Positions 1-8,273 of a DNA stretch of 64,000 nucleotides are shown here, piece by piece. Position 1 is the first letter of the stretch; every line of letters starts with the position of its first letter. This stretch comes from Ramlibacter tataouinensis. Lineage in GTDB: Bacteria; Pseudomonadota; Gammaproteobacteria; Burkholderiales; Burkholderiaceae_C. The notes beneath the pieces are model-generated. The model was not told the DNA's origin, did not search any database, and saw only the letters and a list, made by a program, of their open reading frames with translations. The stretch lies in NCBI GenBank assembly GCA_002427815.1, contig DIZF01000005.1:1-64000 (forward strand), given 5' to 3'. A program made the position numbers and the translations under genes.

Positions 1-1
1 C

Positions 2-121
2 GACAAGCATCCGCTGCCTGATCTGGTGCAAGGCAACGACCGTCGCGTCTACGGTGACAGTGCCTATGCCAGTCAAGCGGGCCGCAAGGCCGGGATTCAA
101 GGGCCTGCGGGCCGAAAATGA
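2..121 (+). pseudogene. IS5-family transposase fragment, 3' part only
   Basis: The window opens in an open frame reading DKHPLPDLVQGNDRRVYGD, then SAYAS and a stop at 119-121. The string VYGDSAYAS with the acidic residue before it is typical of the DDE domain of IS5/IS1106-type (IS4-superfamily) transposases. Intact members continue about 80 residues past this point with a conserved glutamate and a basic C-terminus, none of which follows here. I therefore read this as a decayed copy. Its 5' part lies left of the window, and no terminal inverted repeat is visible up to base 300. Confidence 0.7.
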
Positions 122-319
122 CGCCGAACTTGGTCTCTGAAGTCTCATCTGGCTCGATCAGCCATCCGCGCGTTCAAAAAACGGGCGCTTCTTCAGCGCA
201 TTCCTGAGGGTGTAAGCAATCCCCCTAGCGTTACTGGATGTATTTCGTAATTGCAAATTGCGACAGTAGGAGTTGAATATGGGTTGCTCATTCCTATGCG
301 CTTGAGCGGGAAGATCATC

Positions 320-1096
320 ATGAGTTTTGACCTGACAGTTACCCATTCCGTTTCGCAAAACAGTTCCCGTCCAGGTGCGTCGGGACCGAACCGATTGAGT
401 CTCATGCAAGCACTGACACAGTGGCTGGGAGTGGCACCAAGAAGCCAACCGCCCGCGAGAGTTGCTGCCCCCGATGACCAGAATGGCTGGAGGCTCGACA
501 AAGATCCAATGTTCAAGGGCGGAGAGGAGATGCTGCGCCAGTCACGCCGTGACAACCAGCCCTTGAGCGTCCTGGTCTTCGAGTTAAGCGATTTGCCGGA
601 GCTGGAACGCGTCTTTGGCTCCCGCGTGGCCAAGAAGGCCGTCGCCAAAATGACAGCCAAGCTGGAGCGCATGGCGACGAGGAAGGGCTTGGCGCTGCGG
701 ACCGGCCCAACGATATTCACGGTGTTGCTGCCAGGCGTCGGCCGCGACAGCGCGCGTGCCGGCATACACGCCATGCTGGGCCAACCTTGTCGCATCGAAT
801 TCGACGCCGGTGACGATGAGATTGTGCTCGTGCCGGAATTCATTGTGCAGACGGTGGGCGACACCGAGTCGCTCCAAGAGGTTTACGAAGGTTTGTGTAG
901 CGACATGAAGCAGTCACCGCTCACCGAGCAGGGTCGCCAGAAATATCTGGAGCGGGAGCCGGAGTCTCACTCAGGACCCATGGAGCTGCAGGTCACCAAG
1001 CTCACGGCGCCGCCGGGGCCGCGCCAACCCAAACCTTTCCAGGCGGTTTATTCCCCAATGCCCGCCACTATCCCAATGCCGATGGGCTACCGATGA
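320..1096 (+). CDS. Protein with a degenerate GGDEF domain
   Basis: A 258-residue protein. Residues about 75-200 have the hydrophobic pattern of a GGDEF (diguanylate cyclase) fold: LSVLVFELSDLPELERVFG, a long helix, then R-T-G-P-T-I-F-TVLLPG where active enzymes have R-Y-GG[D/E]EF-xVLLPG. The signature is GPTIF (residues 129-133), lacking the metal- and GTP-binding residues, so cyclase activity is not expected. The C-terminus is proline-rich. I chose the ATG at 320 because the domain begins well downstream; ATGs at 296 and 251 are in frame. No signal peptide or membrane segment is seen, so it is probably a cytoplasmic signalling or scaffold protein. Confidence 0.6.
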   Translation: MSFDLTVTHSVSQNSSRPGASGPNRLSLMQALTQWLGVAPRSQPPARVAAPDDQNGWRLDKDPMFKGGEEMLRQSRRDNQPLSVLVFELSDLPELERVFGSRVAKKAVAKMTAKLERMATRKGLALRTGPTIFTVLLPGVGRDSARAGIHAMLGQPCRIEFDAGDDEIVLVPEFIVQTVGDTESLQEVYEGLCSDMKQSPLTEQGRQKYLEREPESHSGPMELQVTKLTAPPGPRQPKPFQAVYSPMPATIPMPMGYR

Positions 1097-1323
1097 TTAT
1101 TGGGGCTTGATGGCGATGACCGAAGGCGGTCGCCCGCGCCCAACCAAACGCGAGGCGGTCGACCGTTTCCAGATGCTCCGGTGTCAAGGTCAAACAGAGT
1201 CCTGTACTCCAAGGCAGGGCGCCGCGCGCCGCTGTCGCGCTGGTGGCGAAGAATCCATTTGCGCTTGATAGCGGCAAAACGTCCGATGGCAGAACAGATT
1301 CTTCTACGCTCTGGGGAAAATGG

Positions 1324-1797
1324 GTGAAAACCAATAAATGCCACGATTGCATCGAACGTCGGCAACTGGATTTCATCCAGCGCGTCGGCCGTATTGGCTA
1401 CTGGGAATACGATCCCGCGAAACGCTCGATGTCTCTGCCCAATGCTTCGCTGGATCTTCTGGCATTCATCGTAGGCGGTCCTCTCAATGCTCCCCGGTCT
1501 TTCATGGACGCCTTGTGTGATATCGAGCGCAAGCGCCTTCAGATCGCCTTGGATCAGGCCGCGGCCAAGCGCCTTGCGCTCAATATCCAACTCGAAATGG
1601 CGAGCAGCGACGGTAAACACTTGCACATCGTCGTTCGAGGTGCCCCGGTCGGCGTTGACCAAGGGCCGCTGCGGTTTGCGGGCACCTTCCAGGACATCAC
1701 GAACGAGAAACAGCGCGAAGTCGATCACGAAAAGAGCCTCAGGGCCGCAAAGCCGGTCCCAATCGAACCGCAATCGTCAATCCAAATGCGATGGTGA
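1324..1797 (+). CDS. Orphan PAS-domain protein
   Basis: Residues about 15-130 read as one PAS fold: RRQLDFIQRVGRIGYWEYD at the start and RFAGTFQDITNEKQ at the end, the usual linker into a kinase or GGDEF module. No output domain follows; the protein ends about 30 residues later. It is either a free-standing sensory PAS protein or a truncated sensor. No ATG is available. GTG at 1324 follows a GGGGAA ribosome site at 1313-1318, and GTG at 1243 is an in-frame alternative adding 27 residues. It lies 3' of the degenerate GGDEF gene on the same strand and could be functionally linked to it. Confidence 0.5.
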   Translation: MKTNKCHDCIERRQLDFIQRVGRIGYWEYDPAKRSMSLPNASLDLLAFIVGGPLNAPRSFMDALCDIERKRLQIALDQAAAKRLALNIQLEMASSDGKHLHIVVRGAPVGVDQGPLRFAGTFQDITNEKQREVDHEKSLRAAKPVPIEPQSSIQMRW

Positions 1798-1836
1798 TAA
1801 ACGCCGTCTCAAAAACGGTGCTTATTCAACGTAGCC

Positions 1837-4086
1837 TCAAGGCGCGCTATCCGTGCTGTTGCGCAGCGCCTTCTGGGCCACAGCGTCCAGGGCGCCTTCC
1901 AGCACCGTCTGCGACATGACGCGCAAAGCCCCGAGAGCAACCATCTTGTCCAGCATGGACCGGGTCATCGATTGATATTTCCCCGATCCGTCCGTAAACA
2001 TGAACAGCAAGGAATGCGGACTGGCCCATGCCAGTTGCCAGCGCGACCAGGCGCCGTTGATGAACACATCGGCCCACACGCCTGGCAGCAAGCCCGCGGC
2101 GGGCAGGTCCGTCGGCGATTCAGCAGAAATCGGCTGGGTGTCGGCATGGTCCGGCCCCAGGGTCTCCCTCCAATCCAAGGCAGCGTCGGGAATCCGCTCC
2201 ATGAGCCCCGACTCACGCGCTTCGGTCTGCTCCAGCCACACCTCCGGCCTGGCCCGCTCCTTGCCCCAGTAGGAATCCAATTCGTCGCGCGACATGGGCT
2301 CGGGCACGGCGGCGTCGGCGGGCGCCCGCAGTGCCATCTGGTGCTGATCGGTCAAGTAGTCCAGCAACCGCTGGGTGGCGGCCGCCGGATATTCGATGCT
2401 GGCCAGGCCGTGGCGCAAGGTCTGCAGCAGCGGGGGCACCAGCCTGGCCAGCCGGCTCGGGTTCTGCGCAGCGAGCCGCGGCTGAGTCGTCCAGATCAGG
2501 TCATTGATGATGCCGGCATACCCGCCTGGATCGGTTGCGCCCCTGGTATCGGCCAGATGCGCCGCCGCCATCACCTGTGACCACGGACCGGTGAGAAAGC
2601 GCCTGATTTCGCCCGGCGCTGTGGACATGTCCGGCCGCGACTTCATGTCGCCAGCGATTCGTTCGGCTACCAGGTTGCGTTTCTCGGCTTTTATCAGGAC
2701 ACGGGCGGCCCTGGCGCGGTGCCGGCGATTGCGCTCTTCCTGCTCACCCCAGGCCTGCTTGAGCGAGTGCAAGGCAAATTCGAACGGCTCGGCATTCTCG
2801 ATCGGCAACGCCGCCAGCGCATCAACCGCCTGCCGCAGTGGCTCGAAGAAGTCGGTGAATCCTGGCGCGTCTGCCGACGACCAGGCCAGGCTGCGCTGCG
2901 TCATCTCGGAGAGAAACTGGCGCGTGGGATGCTGCTTGTCATTGAAAAATCGAGGATCGTTCTGAACCAGGCGCAACAAGGCGGGCTCCAGATCGCGCAC
3001 CGCCTGCTGCACCTCAGGCAGGAGCCGCCTGTCGGCGGCGACATTCTCAACCATGAGTTTGACCACCTCCTGGCTCAGGGCCTGGGCCGGGGTGATGGTC
3101 GAAGGTCCGCCTGCGCGGGCGACCGCCGGGGCCGCCGGGCCGCCGGACGCCCGCCGCTGCTGCATTCGCTGCAGCACCTGGTCCACCTGCTTCATTTCCT
3201 GCAGGACCTGGAATGACCAGGGTACCGTCAGGCCCGTATCGATGGTCTCGCTTGCCGCGTCAAGCGTTGGCCCGGCGTCGGCCTGTGAGCCGCGCGGCCT
3301 GCTTTTGTCGCCAGTCAGCAAACGCCGCAGATCGCGCAGGTTCAACAGCGGCTGGAGCGCGGAAGCAGCCGGCGCAGATTCAGGCGCAGGCGCAGGCGCA
3401 ATGTGCCGCTCCGCAGCAGTGCCGTCGCGCATGGACGGGATATTCACGGCGAAGGACGCCGCCGTTACGCCCTGCTCGCGCAGCAGTTGGCACAGTTGCC
3501 GATAGACGGCCGCGAGTTCGGGCCCGAGTACCTCGCTCAGGTGATGCATCCAGCGAAGGCGCAGGGCAGCAGGGACGGGGCACTGCAACGTGGCATCGCG
3601 CAGGGCGCGAACCCATGCCTGGGGTCGCAGGGGATTGGCAGAGGCACGGACGATCTTTTCCCCCTGGGCAGCACTGATCAGGGCATTGAGCAGGGTCAGT
3701 TCCGACTCGACCGCGGACAGAACCGCTTGCTGGGCGCGCATCAGTTCCACCGTCTCGTCCACCTGATCCTCCGCCATGAGCTCCAGGGATTCGAAGCTCA
3801 ACGCCTTGGGCTTGGGCGAATCTGCCTCCCCGGGCGTGGAGAACTCCCGGCGCAGGGCATCGGGATAGGCGGCACATAACGTGTCTTCATGCCGTGACAG
3901 TAACTGGGCGGCCTCGATCTGCCACTTGCGTTCGTCCTCGTCCAGCGTCGCTGCGGCGCGCTCCAAAGCCGATCTTTTGGCCTGCGCCAGTATCCGATGG
4001 GCGACCGACGCACCCAAGTCCACCGCGGCCTGCACGCAGGTCGCGTACGCGTCCTGGTGCTCTGTGTCGTGGGGAACGGGTGACAT
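1837..4086 (-). CDS. DUF1631 family protein
   Basis: A protein of about 749 residues, the usual length for DUF1631 proteins, which are widespread in beta- and gamma-proteobacteria and have no established function. Recognisable segments are the NPLRPQAWVRAL region in the first third, the central FTDFFEPLRQAVDAL helix, and the C-terminal block LLPGVWADVFINGAWSRWQL that precedes a beta-rich end. It is largely helical and charged, with no signal peptide. The ATG at 4086 (MSPVPHD) is preferred over the upstream ATG at 4170 because the extra 28 residues look non-coding. It converges with the PAS gene across a 39-bp gap. Confidence 0.8.
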   Translation of the reverse strand: MSPVPHDTEHQDAYATCVQAAVDLGASVAHRILAQAKRSALERAAATLDEDERKWQIEAAQLLSRHEDTLCAAYPDALRREFSTPGEADSPKPKALSFESLELMAEDQVDETVELMRAQQAVLSAVESELTLLNALISAAQGEKIVRASANPLRPQAWVRALRDATLQCPVPAALRLRWMHHLSEVLGPELAAVYRQLCQLLREQGVTAASFAVNIPSMRDGTAAERHIAPAPAPESAPAASALQPLLNLRDLRRLLTGDKSRPRGSQADAGPTLDAASETIDTGLTVPWSFQVLQEMKQVDQVLQRMQQRRASGGPAAPAVARAGGPSTITPAQALSQEVVKLMVENVAADRRLLPEVQQAVRDLEPALLRLVQNDPRFFNDKQHPTRQFLSEMTQRSLAWSSADAPGFTDFFEPLRQAVDALAALPIENAEPFEFALHSLKQAWGEQEERNRRHRARAARVLIKAEKRNLVAERIAGDMKSRPDMSTAPGEIRRFLTGPWSQVMAAAHLADTRGATDPGGYAGIINDLIWTTQPRLAAQNPSRLARLVPPLLQTLRHGLASIEYPAAATQRLLDYLTDQHQMALRAPADAAVPEPMSRDELDSYWGKERARPEVWLEQTEARESGLMERIPDAALDWRETLGPDHADTQPISAESPTDLPAAGLLPGVWADVFINGAWSRWQLAWASPHSLLFMFTDGSGKYQSMTRSMLDKMVALGALRVMSQTVLEGALDAVAQKALRNSTDSAP

Positions 4087-4296
4087 GATGTTGTTCCATG
4101 TTACTGCGTTATGTGGGTGGATATGGAGGGAATTGAGCCCGCTTCGTGCGGTGGCGCCTCTGGGCTCCACCGGAATGGCAATCAGCCGTCGCCCGAGAGC
4201 AGGAGATTAAAGTCGAGGACAACAGCTTCCCAGGGAAACTGTCTTCAGCTCTAATTGTCTGTCCTCGACTCCCATTGACCAGAACACCGGGCTCCG

Positions 4297-4935
4297 ATGC
4301 TGCGCTACCTCACCCTTCCCGTCACGCCTTTCCAGCAGAACTGTTCCATCGTCTGGGACGAGGACAGCAGGCAAGCCGCCATCATCGACCCGGGAGGCGA
4401 CCTCGACAGACTGCGCTCCGAGATCGCTCGCCTGGAGTTGCAGCCGCAGCAGATCTGGCTGACCCATGCCCACATCGACCACGCCGGCGGCACAGCCGAA
4501 CTGGCGCAGCAGCTCGGGGTGCCTGTCATCGGGCCGCACCCGGCGGACCAGTTCTGGATCGATATGCTGCCGCAGCAGAGCGTCATGTTCGGCCTTGCGC
4601 CTTCGGAGCTGTTCACGCCCACGCGCTGGCTGCACGACCGCGACACGGTCGAACTGGCCGGCCATCGCTTCGACGTGCGCCACTGCCCCGGCCATACGCC
4701 GGGCCATGTGGTGTTCCATTCGCCGGAAATGAAGCGGGCCTTCGTCGGCGACGTGCTGTTCGCCGGCAGCATCGGCCGCACCGATCTGCCGCAGGGCGAT
4801 CACGCGACGCTGATCGACAGCATCACGCAGCGGCTGTGGCCGATGGGCGATGACACGGTGTTCATCCCGGGCCACGGCCCGGAGAGCACGTTCGGGCGCG
4901 AGCGCCGCACCAATCCCTTCGTGGGCGGCACCTAG
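4297..4935 (+). CDS. MBL-fold metallo-hydrolase, glyoxalase II-like (YcbL type)
   Basis: A 212-residue single-domain metallo-beta-lactamase-fold enzyme. The zinc motif T-H-A-H-I-D-H lies at residues 56-62, followed by a histidine in CPGHTPGHVVF, an aspartate in FVGDVLF, and the C-terminal IPGHGPES histidine. This is the ligand set of binuclear-zinc thioester hydrolases. It is shorter than classical glyoxalase II (about 250) because the substrate-binding C-terminal domain is absent, as in the YcbL/type II group. The ATG at 4297 opens directly with the conserved first strand. It is likely cytosolic, acting on a glutathione or other thioester, but the substrate cannot be read from the sequence. 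Confidence 0.85.
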   Translation: MLRYLTLPVTPFQQNCSIVWDEDSRQAAIIDPGGDLDRLRSEIARLELQPQQIWLTHAHIDHAGGTAELAQQLGVPVIGPHPADQFWIDMLPQQSVMFGLAPSELFTPTRWLHDRDTVELAGHRFDVRHCPGHTPGHVVFHSPEMKRAFVGDVLFAGSIGRTDLPQGDHATLIDSITQRLWPMGDDTVFIPGHGPESTFGRERRTNPFVGGT

Positions 4936-4947
4936 GACGCGGGCCCG

Positions 4948-4985
4948 GGCTGCTGGCGATCGGGTGGTGCGTGTCGTGCACCTCC
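4948..4985 (-). repeat. 38-bp exact copy of a GST gene segment
   Basis: Thirty-eight bases here are identical, same orientation, to 10244-10281 inside the glutathione S-transferase gene. Read on the minus strand the segment encodes EVHDTHHPIASS, the same as in the GST. Identity stops abruptly at both ends, and the flanking codons do not resemble the GST. It lies in the 240-bp non-coding gap between the MBL hydrolase and the Q-rich protein, where I see no other gene. Confidence 0.8.
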
Positions 4986-5175
4986 CGCAGGCACCTTCAA
5001 AGGTGCGCACGCCGAACCCGCGGATGAGCAGGCTCATCGGGAGCAAACAGCTATGTGCGGTACCGAACTGACACGCGTGGCGCCAACGGGCAAGCTGGCC
5101 GCGTGGACATCCTCAGATGCCAGAGGATGTGTCTCAGTGACGCCCCCGTTCATGGCACACAGGAGAAAGACGAAA

Positions 5176-6078
5176 ATGCGCTACCTGCTTCTTGCATTGC
5201 CGCTGCTGTTCGGCACGGTCACCACGGCCGAGGCCCAGATCAGCGTTGGGATCAGCATCGGCATCAACGTGCCGGTCTATCCGCAGCTGGTCCGCATGCC
5301 GGGCTATCCCGTTTATTACGATCCGCGCGCGAGCTCGAATTACTTCTTCTACGATGGCCTGTACTGGGTGTTCCGGGACGACAACTGGTATTCGAGCGGC
5401 TGGTACAACGGGCCGTGGCAGGCCATAGGCCCTCAGGACGTGCCGCTGTTCGTGCTGCGCATCCCCGTGCGCTACTACCGCAATCCTCCGTCCTACTTCC
5501 GCGGCTGGCGTGCCGATGCGCCGCCCCGCTGGGGCGAGCACTGGGGCGGCGACTGGCAACAGCGCCGGCCTGGATGGGACCAGTGGGACCGAAGAGCCGT
5601 CCCGGCACCAGCGCCGCTGCCGAGCTACCAGCGCCAGTATTCAGGGGCGCGCTATCCCCAGGCAATAGAGCAGCAGCACGCGATTCGATCCGGCAACTAT
5701 CGCTACCGGCCGCGTGAGGCTGTCACCCGGCAGCAATTCCAGCAGCAGGCACCGGCGCCGACTCAAGCGCTGCGGACGCAGCAGGAACAGCAACATCCGC
5801 AGCCGCGCAGCGCCCAACCGCAGCATCCCCAAGCCGAACAGCAACGTCTGCAGCCGCGCGCGGCCCAACCGCAGCCGCAGGCACAGCATCCCCAGGCAGC
5901 GCCCCCAAGGCAGCAGTCACAGGTTCAAACGCCACGTGCGCAGCCGGAACAGCAACGGCAACCGCAGGCCGCGCGACCGGCCGCCGAGGGGCAGCGGGCT
6001 CGCCCGGAGCCGCAGAACAAGGGCCAGGAGAAGAACAAGCCTGGGCCGCAGGAACGGGACAGGGAAAACAGGAACTGA
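5176..6078 (+). CDS. Secreted protein with aromatic/YxxGxW-like domain and Q/P-rich tail
   Basis: A 300-residue protein with a clear Sec signal (MRYLLLALPLLFGTVTTAEA, then Q). Residues about 20-110 are rich in Tyr, Trp and Gly (FFYDGLYWVFRDDNWY, SSGWYNGPW, VRYYRNPP), a pattern of small outer-surface or periplasmic proteins of unknown function. From about residue 190 to the end the chain is low complexity: tandem imperfect units of Q, P, A and R (such as EQQHPQPRSAQPQHPQ), probably disordered. The ATG at 5176 follows AGGAGAAAG at 5161, which settles the start over the longer open frame from 5053. No specific function can be assigned. Confidence 0.8.
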   Translation: MRYLLLALPLLFGTVTTAEAQISVGISIGINVPVYPQLVRMPGYPVYYDPRASSNYFFYDGLYWVFRDDNWYSSGWYNGPWQAIGPQDVPLFVLRIPVRYYRNPPSYFRGWRADAPPRWGEHWGGDWQQRRPGWDQWDRRAVPAPAPLPSYQRQYSGARYPQAIEQQHAIRSGNYRYRPREAVTRQQFQQQAPAPTQALRTQQEQQHPQPRSAQPQHPQAEQQRLQPRAAQPQPQAQHPQAAPPRQQSQVQTPRAQPEQQRQPQAARPAAEGQRARPEPQNKGQEKNKPGPQERDRENRN

Positions 6079-6154
6079 TCGTCAGCGTTGCCTGTCGATC
6101 GGTTCGGCACCGGCTAGTATTTGGCTGTTCGGAGTCGCGATCACGGAGTAACGA

Positions 6155-6943
6155 ATGGACCTGGAACTGACTGGCAAGCATGTGCTCGTCACCGGCGGCA
6201 GCCGGGGCATTGGCCTGGCCTGCGCCCGCGCCTTTCTGGCCGAGGGTGCACGCGTGAGCCTGGTCGGGCGCCGTCGCGAACACCTGGATGCCGCCATCGC
6301 CCAGTTGAAGGCCGAAGGTCATGTGGCCACGGGTTACGCCGCCGACCTGACCGATCCAGGCGCTGCGCTGGCCACCGTGAATGCCGCCTGGGACGCCGCG
6401 GGGGCTATCGATGTCCTGGTCAATTCCGCCGGAGCGGCGCTGCGCACGCCTTTCGATGAACTGCAACCGCAGGCCTGGCAGGCCGCCATGCAGGCGAAGT
6501 TCTTCACCTACATCAACGTGATGGATCCGCTCGTCAAGCGCATGGGCGAGCGCGGCAGCGGCGCCATCGTCAACGTCGTCGGCATGGGCGGCAAGGTCGC
6601 GACCACCACGCATCTGGCCGGCGGCGCCGCCAATGCCGCGTTGATGCTCGCCAGCGCAGGCCTGGCCGCGGCTTATGGCCCGCGAGGGGTACGCGTGAAT
6701 GCCGTCAACCCGTCGCTGACCCTGACCGACCGGCTCGCCGAGGGTTTCGCGGTCGACGCCCGGATGCGCAAGATCAGCACGGAGGAGGTGCTGCGCCAGG
6801 CGCAGGCGCGCATGCCGCTGGGCCGGCTGGCCCTGCCCGAGGACATCGCCAATGCCGTGGTATTCCTCGCCTCTCCGCGCGCCGCCTACATCTCCGGCGC
6901 CGTCCTTTCGATGGATGGCGCGGCAACGCCCATGGTGGTCTGA
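6155..6943 (+). CDS. SDR-family protein lacking the Ser-Tyr-Lys active site
   Basis: A 262-residue classical-length short-chain dehydrogenase/reductase fold. The cofactor motif TGGSRGIG (residues 13-20) and the NSAG motif are intact, and the end has the usual SMDGA block. Where the family has Ser, Tyr-x3-Lys, this protein has NVVGMGGK and G-G-A-A-N: the catalytic Ser, Tyr and Lys are replaced by Gly, Gly and Asn. It should bind NAD(P) but is unlikely to perform standard carbonyl reduction. It could have a regulatory role or belong to an atypical SDR subgroup. It converges with the MFS gene. Confidence 0.85.
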   Translation: MDLELTGKHVLVTGGSRGIGLACARAFLAEGARVSLVGRRREHLDAAIAQLKAEGHVATGYAADLTDPGAALATVNAAWDAAGAIDVLVNSAGAALRTPFDELQPQAWQAAMQAKFFTYINVMDPLVKRMGERGSGAIVNVVGMGGKVATTTHLAGGAANAALMLASAGLAAAYGPRGVRVNAVNPSLTLTDRLAEGFAVDARMRKISTEEVLRQAQARMPLGRLALPEDIANAVVFLASPRAAYISGAVLSMDGAATPMVV

Positions 6944-7004
6944 CGGCCGGGCGCGGCTGCTCCGAAGCCATCCGACAGCAGTGGCACTCGCTGGAGCGAA
7001 GACC

Positions 7005-8183
7005 CTAAGTCAACGCCGGCCGCCGCTGTTCCGACGGCAACAGCAAGACGACCGAAGAGGTACACAGCGCGATCACGGCCATCACGGTCAGCAGCGTGCC
7101 GAACCCCATGCCTTTGACAATGGGTCCCAGCAGCCAGACGGCCAGCGAGCTCACGCCCAGCGAGATCGTGAACCGCAGGCCCGCCACGCGGGAACGCATG
7201 CGGTCATCCACATAACGCACGATCATCGAGTCGGTGAAAGGGATGGCGCCGAAGATGAAGATCATCGCGCACAGCAGCAGCGCATACAGGCGCCAGCCTT
7301 GCGCGTGCGCGGTCGCCAGGAGGATGGGGACCTGGGCCAGGGTGATGGCCAGGTAAAGGGGTTTGAGAGCGTAGCGGTCGATCAGGCGGCCCACAACGAC
7401 CTGCGCCAGCGACGCCACGGCATAAACGCCGGCGAGCATCGCGCCCAGCACTGCGGGCTCTTCCACAATGCCGCGGAAGCGCTCGTTCAGCAGCTGCGCG
7501 TTGCCGTTGGTCGTGAAGTTGAACAGCAGGCTGCCCGTGATGGACGCGGCCGTCATCACCGCCAGGGCGCGTGCCAGCATGGCGGGCGACAGGGCAATGG
7601 CGGCCGTGCCGCTTTTGCGCCGCGCGGGCGCTTCGCGCTCGGGCGGCACCACCCAAAGGAAGATCAGGCCCAGCACCAGGCAGGCGATGCCCGGAACGGT
7701 GAACGCGGCGCGCCACCCCAGCCACTTGATCAACAGCCCCGTCAGCAGCGCGGCCACCGCGATGCCCAGATTGCCCGAGAGGCCGTTCAGACCGATGGTC
7801 GCGCCCGGCCGCTGCGCATGCTGCACCAGCATCGGGATGCCCACGGGGTGGTAGATCGACGCGAAGACACCGATCAGCGTCATCGCGCCGGCCAGCTCCC
7901 AGGGCGTGCGGGCCAGCGCGCACAGCACGGCGGACAGACCCATGCCGAAGAAGAACAGCACCATCATCGAGCGCCGTCCCCACAGGTCGCCCAGCCGCCC
8001 CGCCGGCAACGCACCCAGACCGTAGAGAAGGTAAGCCCCGGTCCCGTAGGGCATCAGGTCTTCCCATCGGGCCACGCCCAGATCGGCGGCGATGGTGCCC
8101 ACGGCGGCGGCGAAGATCAGCAGGAACATGTGATCCACGGCGTGGGCGATGTTCAGCAGCAAGGTAACGGGTCTGGAGGTCAT
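7005..8183 (-). CDS. MFS transporter
   Basis: A 392-residue inner-membrane protein with about 12 hydrophobic segments in two halves. The loop between TM2 and TM3 reads GRLGDLWGRRSMM, the major facilitator superfamily signature (G-x3-D-x2-G-R-[R/K]). The central loop (PPEREAPARRKSG) is short and basic, as expected on the cytoplasmic side. The drug or metabolite transported cannot be judged from sequence. The ATG at 8183 begins just before the first membrane segment. It lies 90 bp downstream of the phosphatase gene on the same strand, so co-transcription is possible. Confidence 0.88.
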   Translation of the reverse strand: MTSRPVTLLLNIAHAVDHMFLLIFAAAVGTIAADLGVARWEDLMPYGTGAYLLYGLGALPAGRLGDLWGRRSMMVLFFFGMGLSAVLCALARTPWELAGAMTLIGVFASIYHPVGIPMLVQHAQRPGATIGLNGLSGNLGIAVAALLTGLLIKWLGWRAAFTVPGIACLVLGLIFLWVVPPEREAPARRKSGTAAIALSPAMLARALAVMTAASITGSLLFNFTTNGNAQLLNERFRGIVEEPAVLGAMLAGVYAVASLAQVVVGRLIDRYALKPLYLAITLAQVPILLATAHAQGWRLYALLLCAMIFIFGAIPFTDSMIVRYVDDRMRSRVAGLRFTISLGVSSLAVWLLGPIVKGMGFGTLLTVMAVIALCTSSVVLLLPSEQRRPALT

Positions 8184-8273
8184 GGAGACATGGGGAAACA
8201 GTGCAGCGCGAGGCGGGGATCCTTGCGGGAGCTGGCCTGGTCGGCGGCGACGTTCAAGCCCGATCTGTTGCGG

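Noticed and set aside
1100..1327. A 75-codon plus-strand frame between the GGDEF-like and PAS genes.
   Set aside because: Arg/Pro-rich, no motif, and overlaps the likely start region of the PAS gene.
5723..6613. A minus-strand frame opposite the Q-rich tail and the SDR.
   Set aside because: It arises from the repetitive CAG/CCG composition; no ribosome site or domain.
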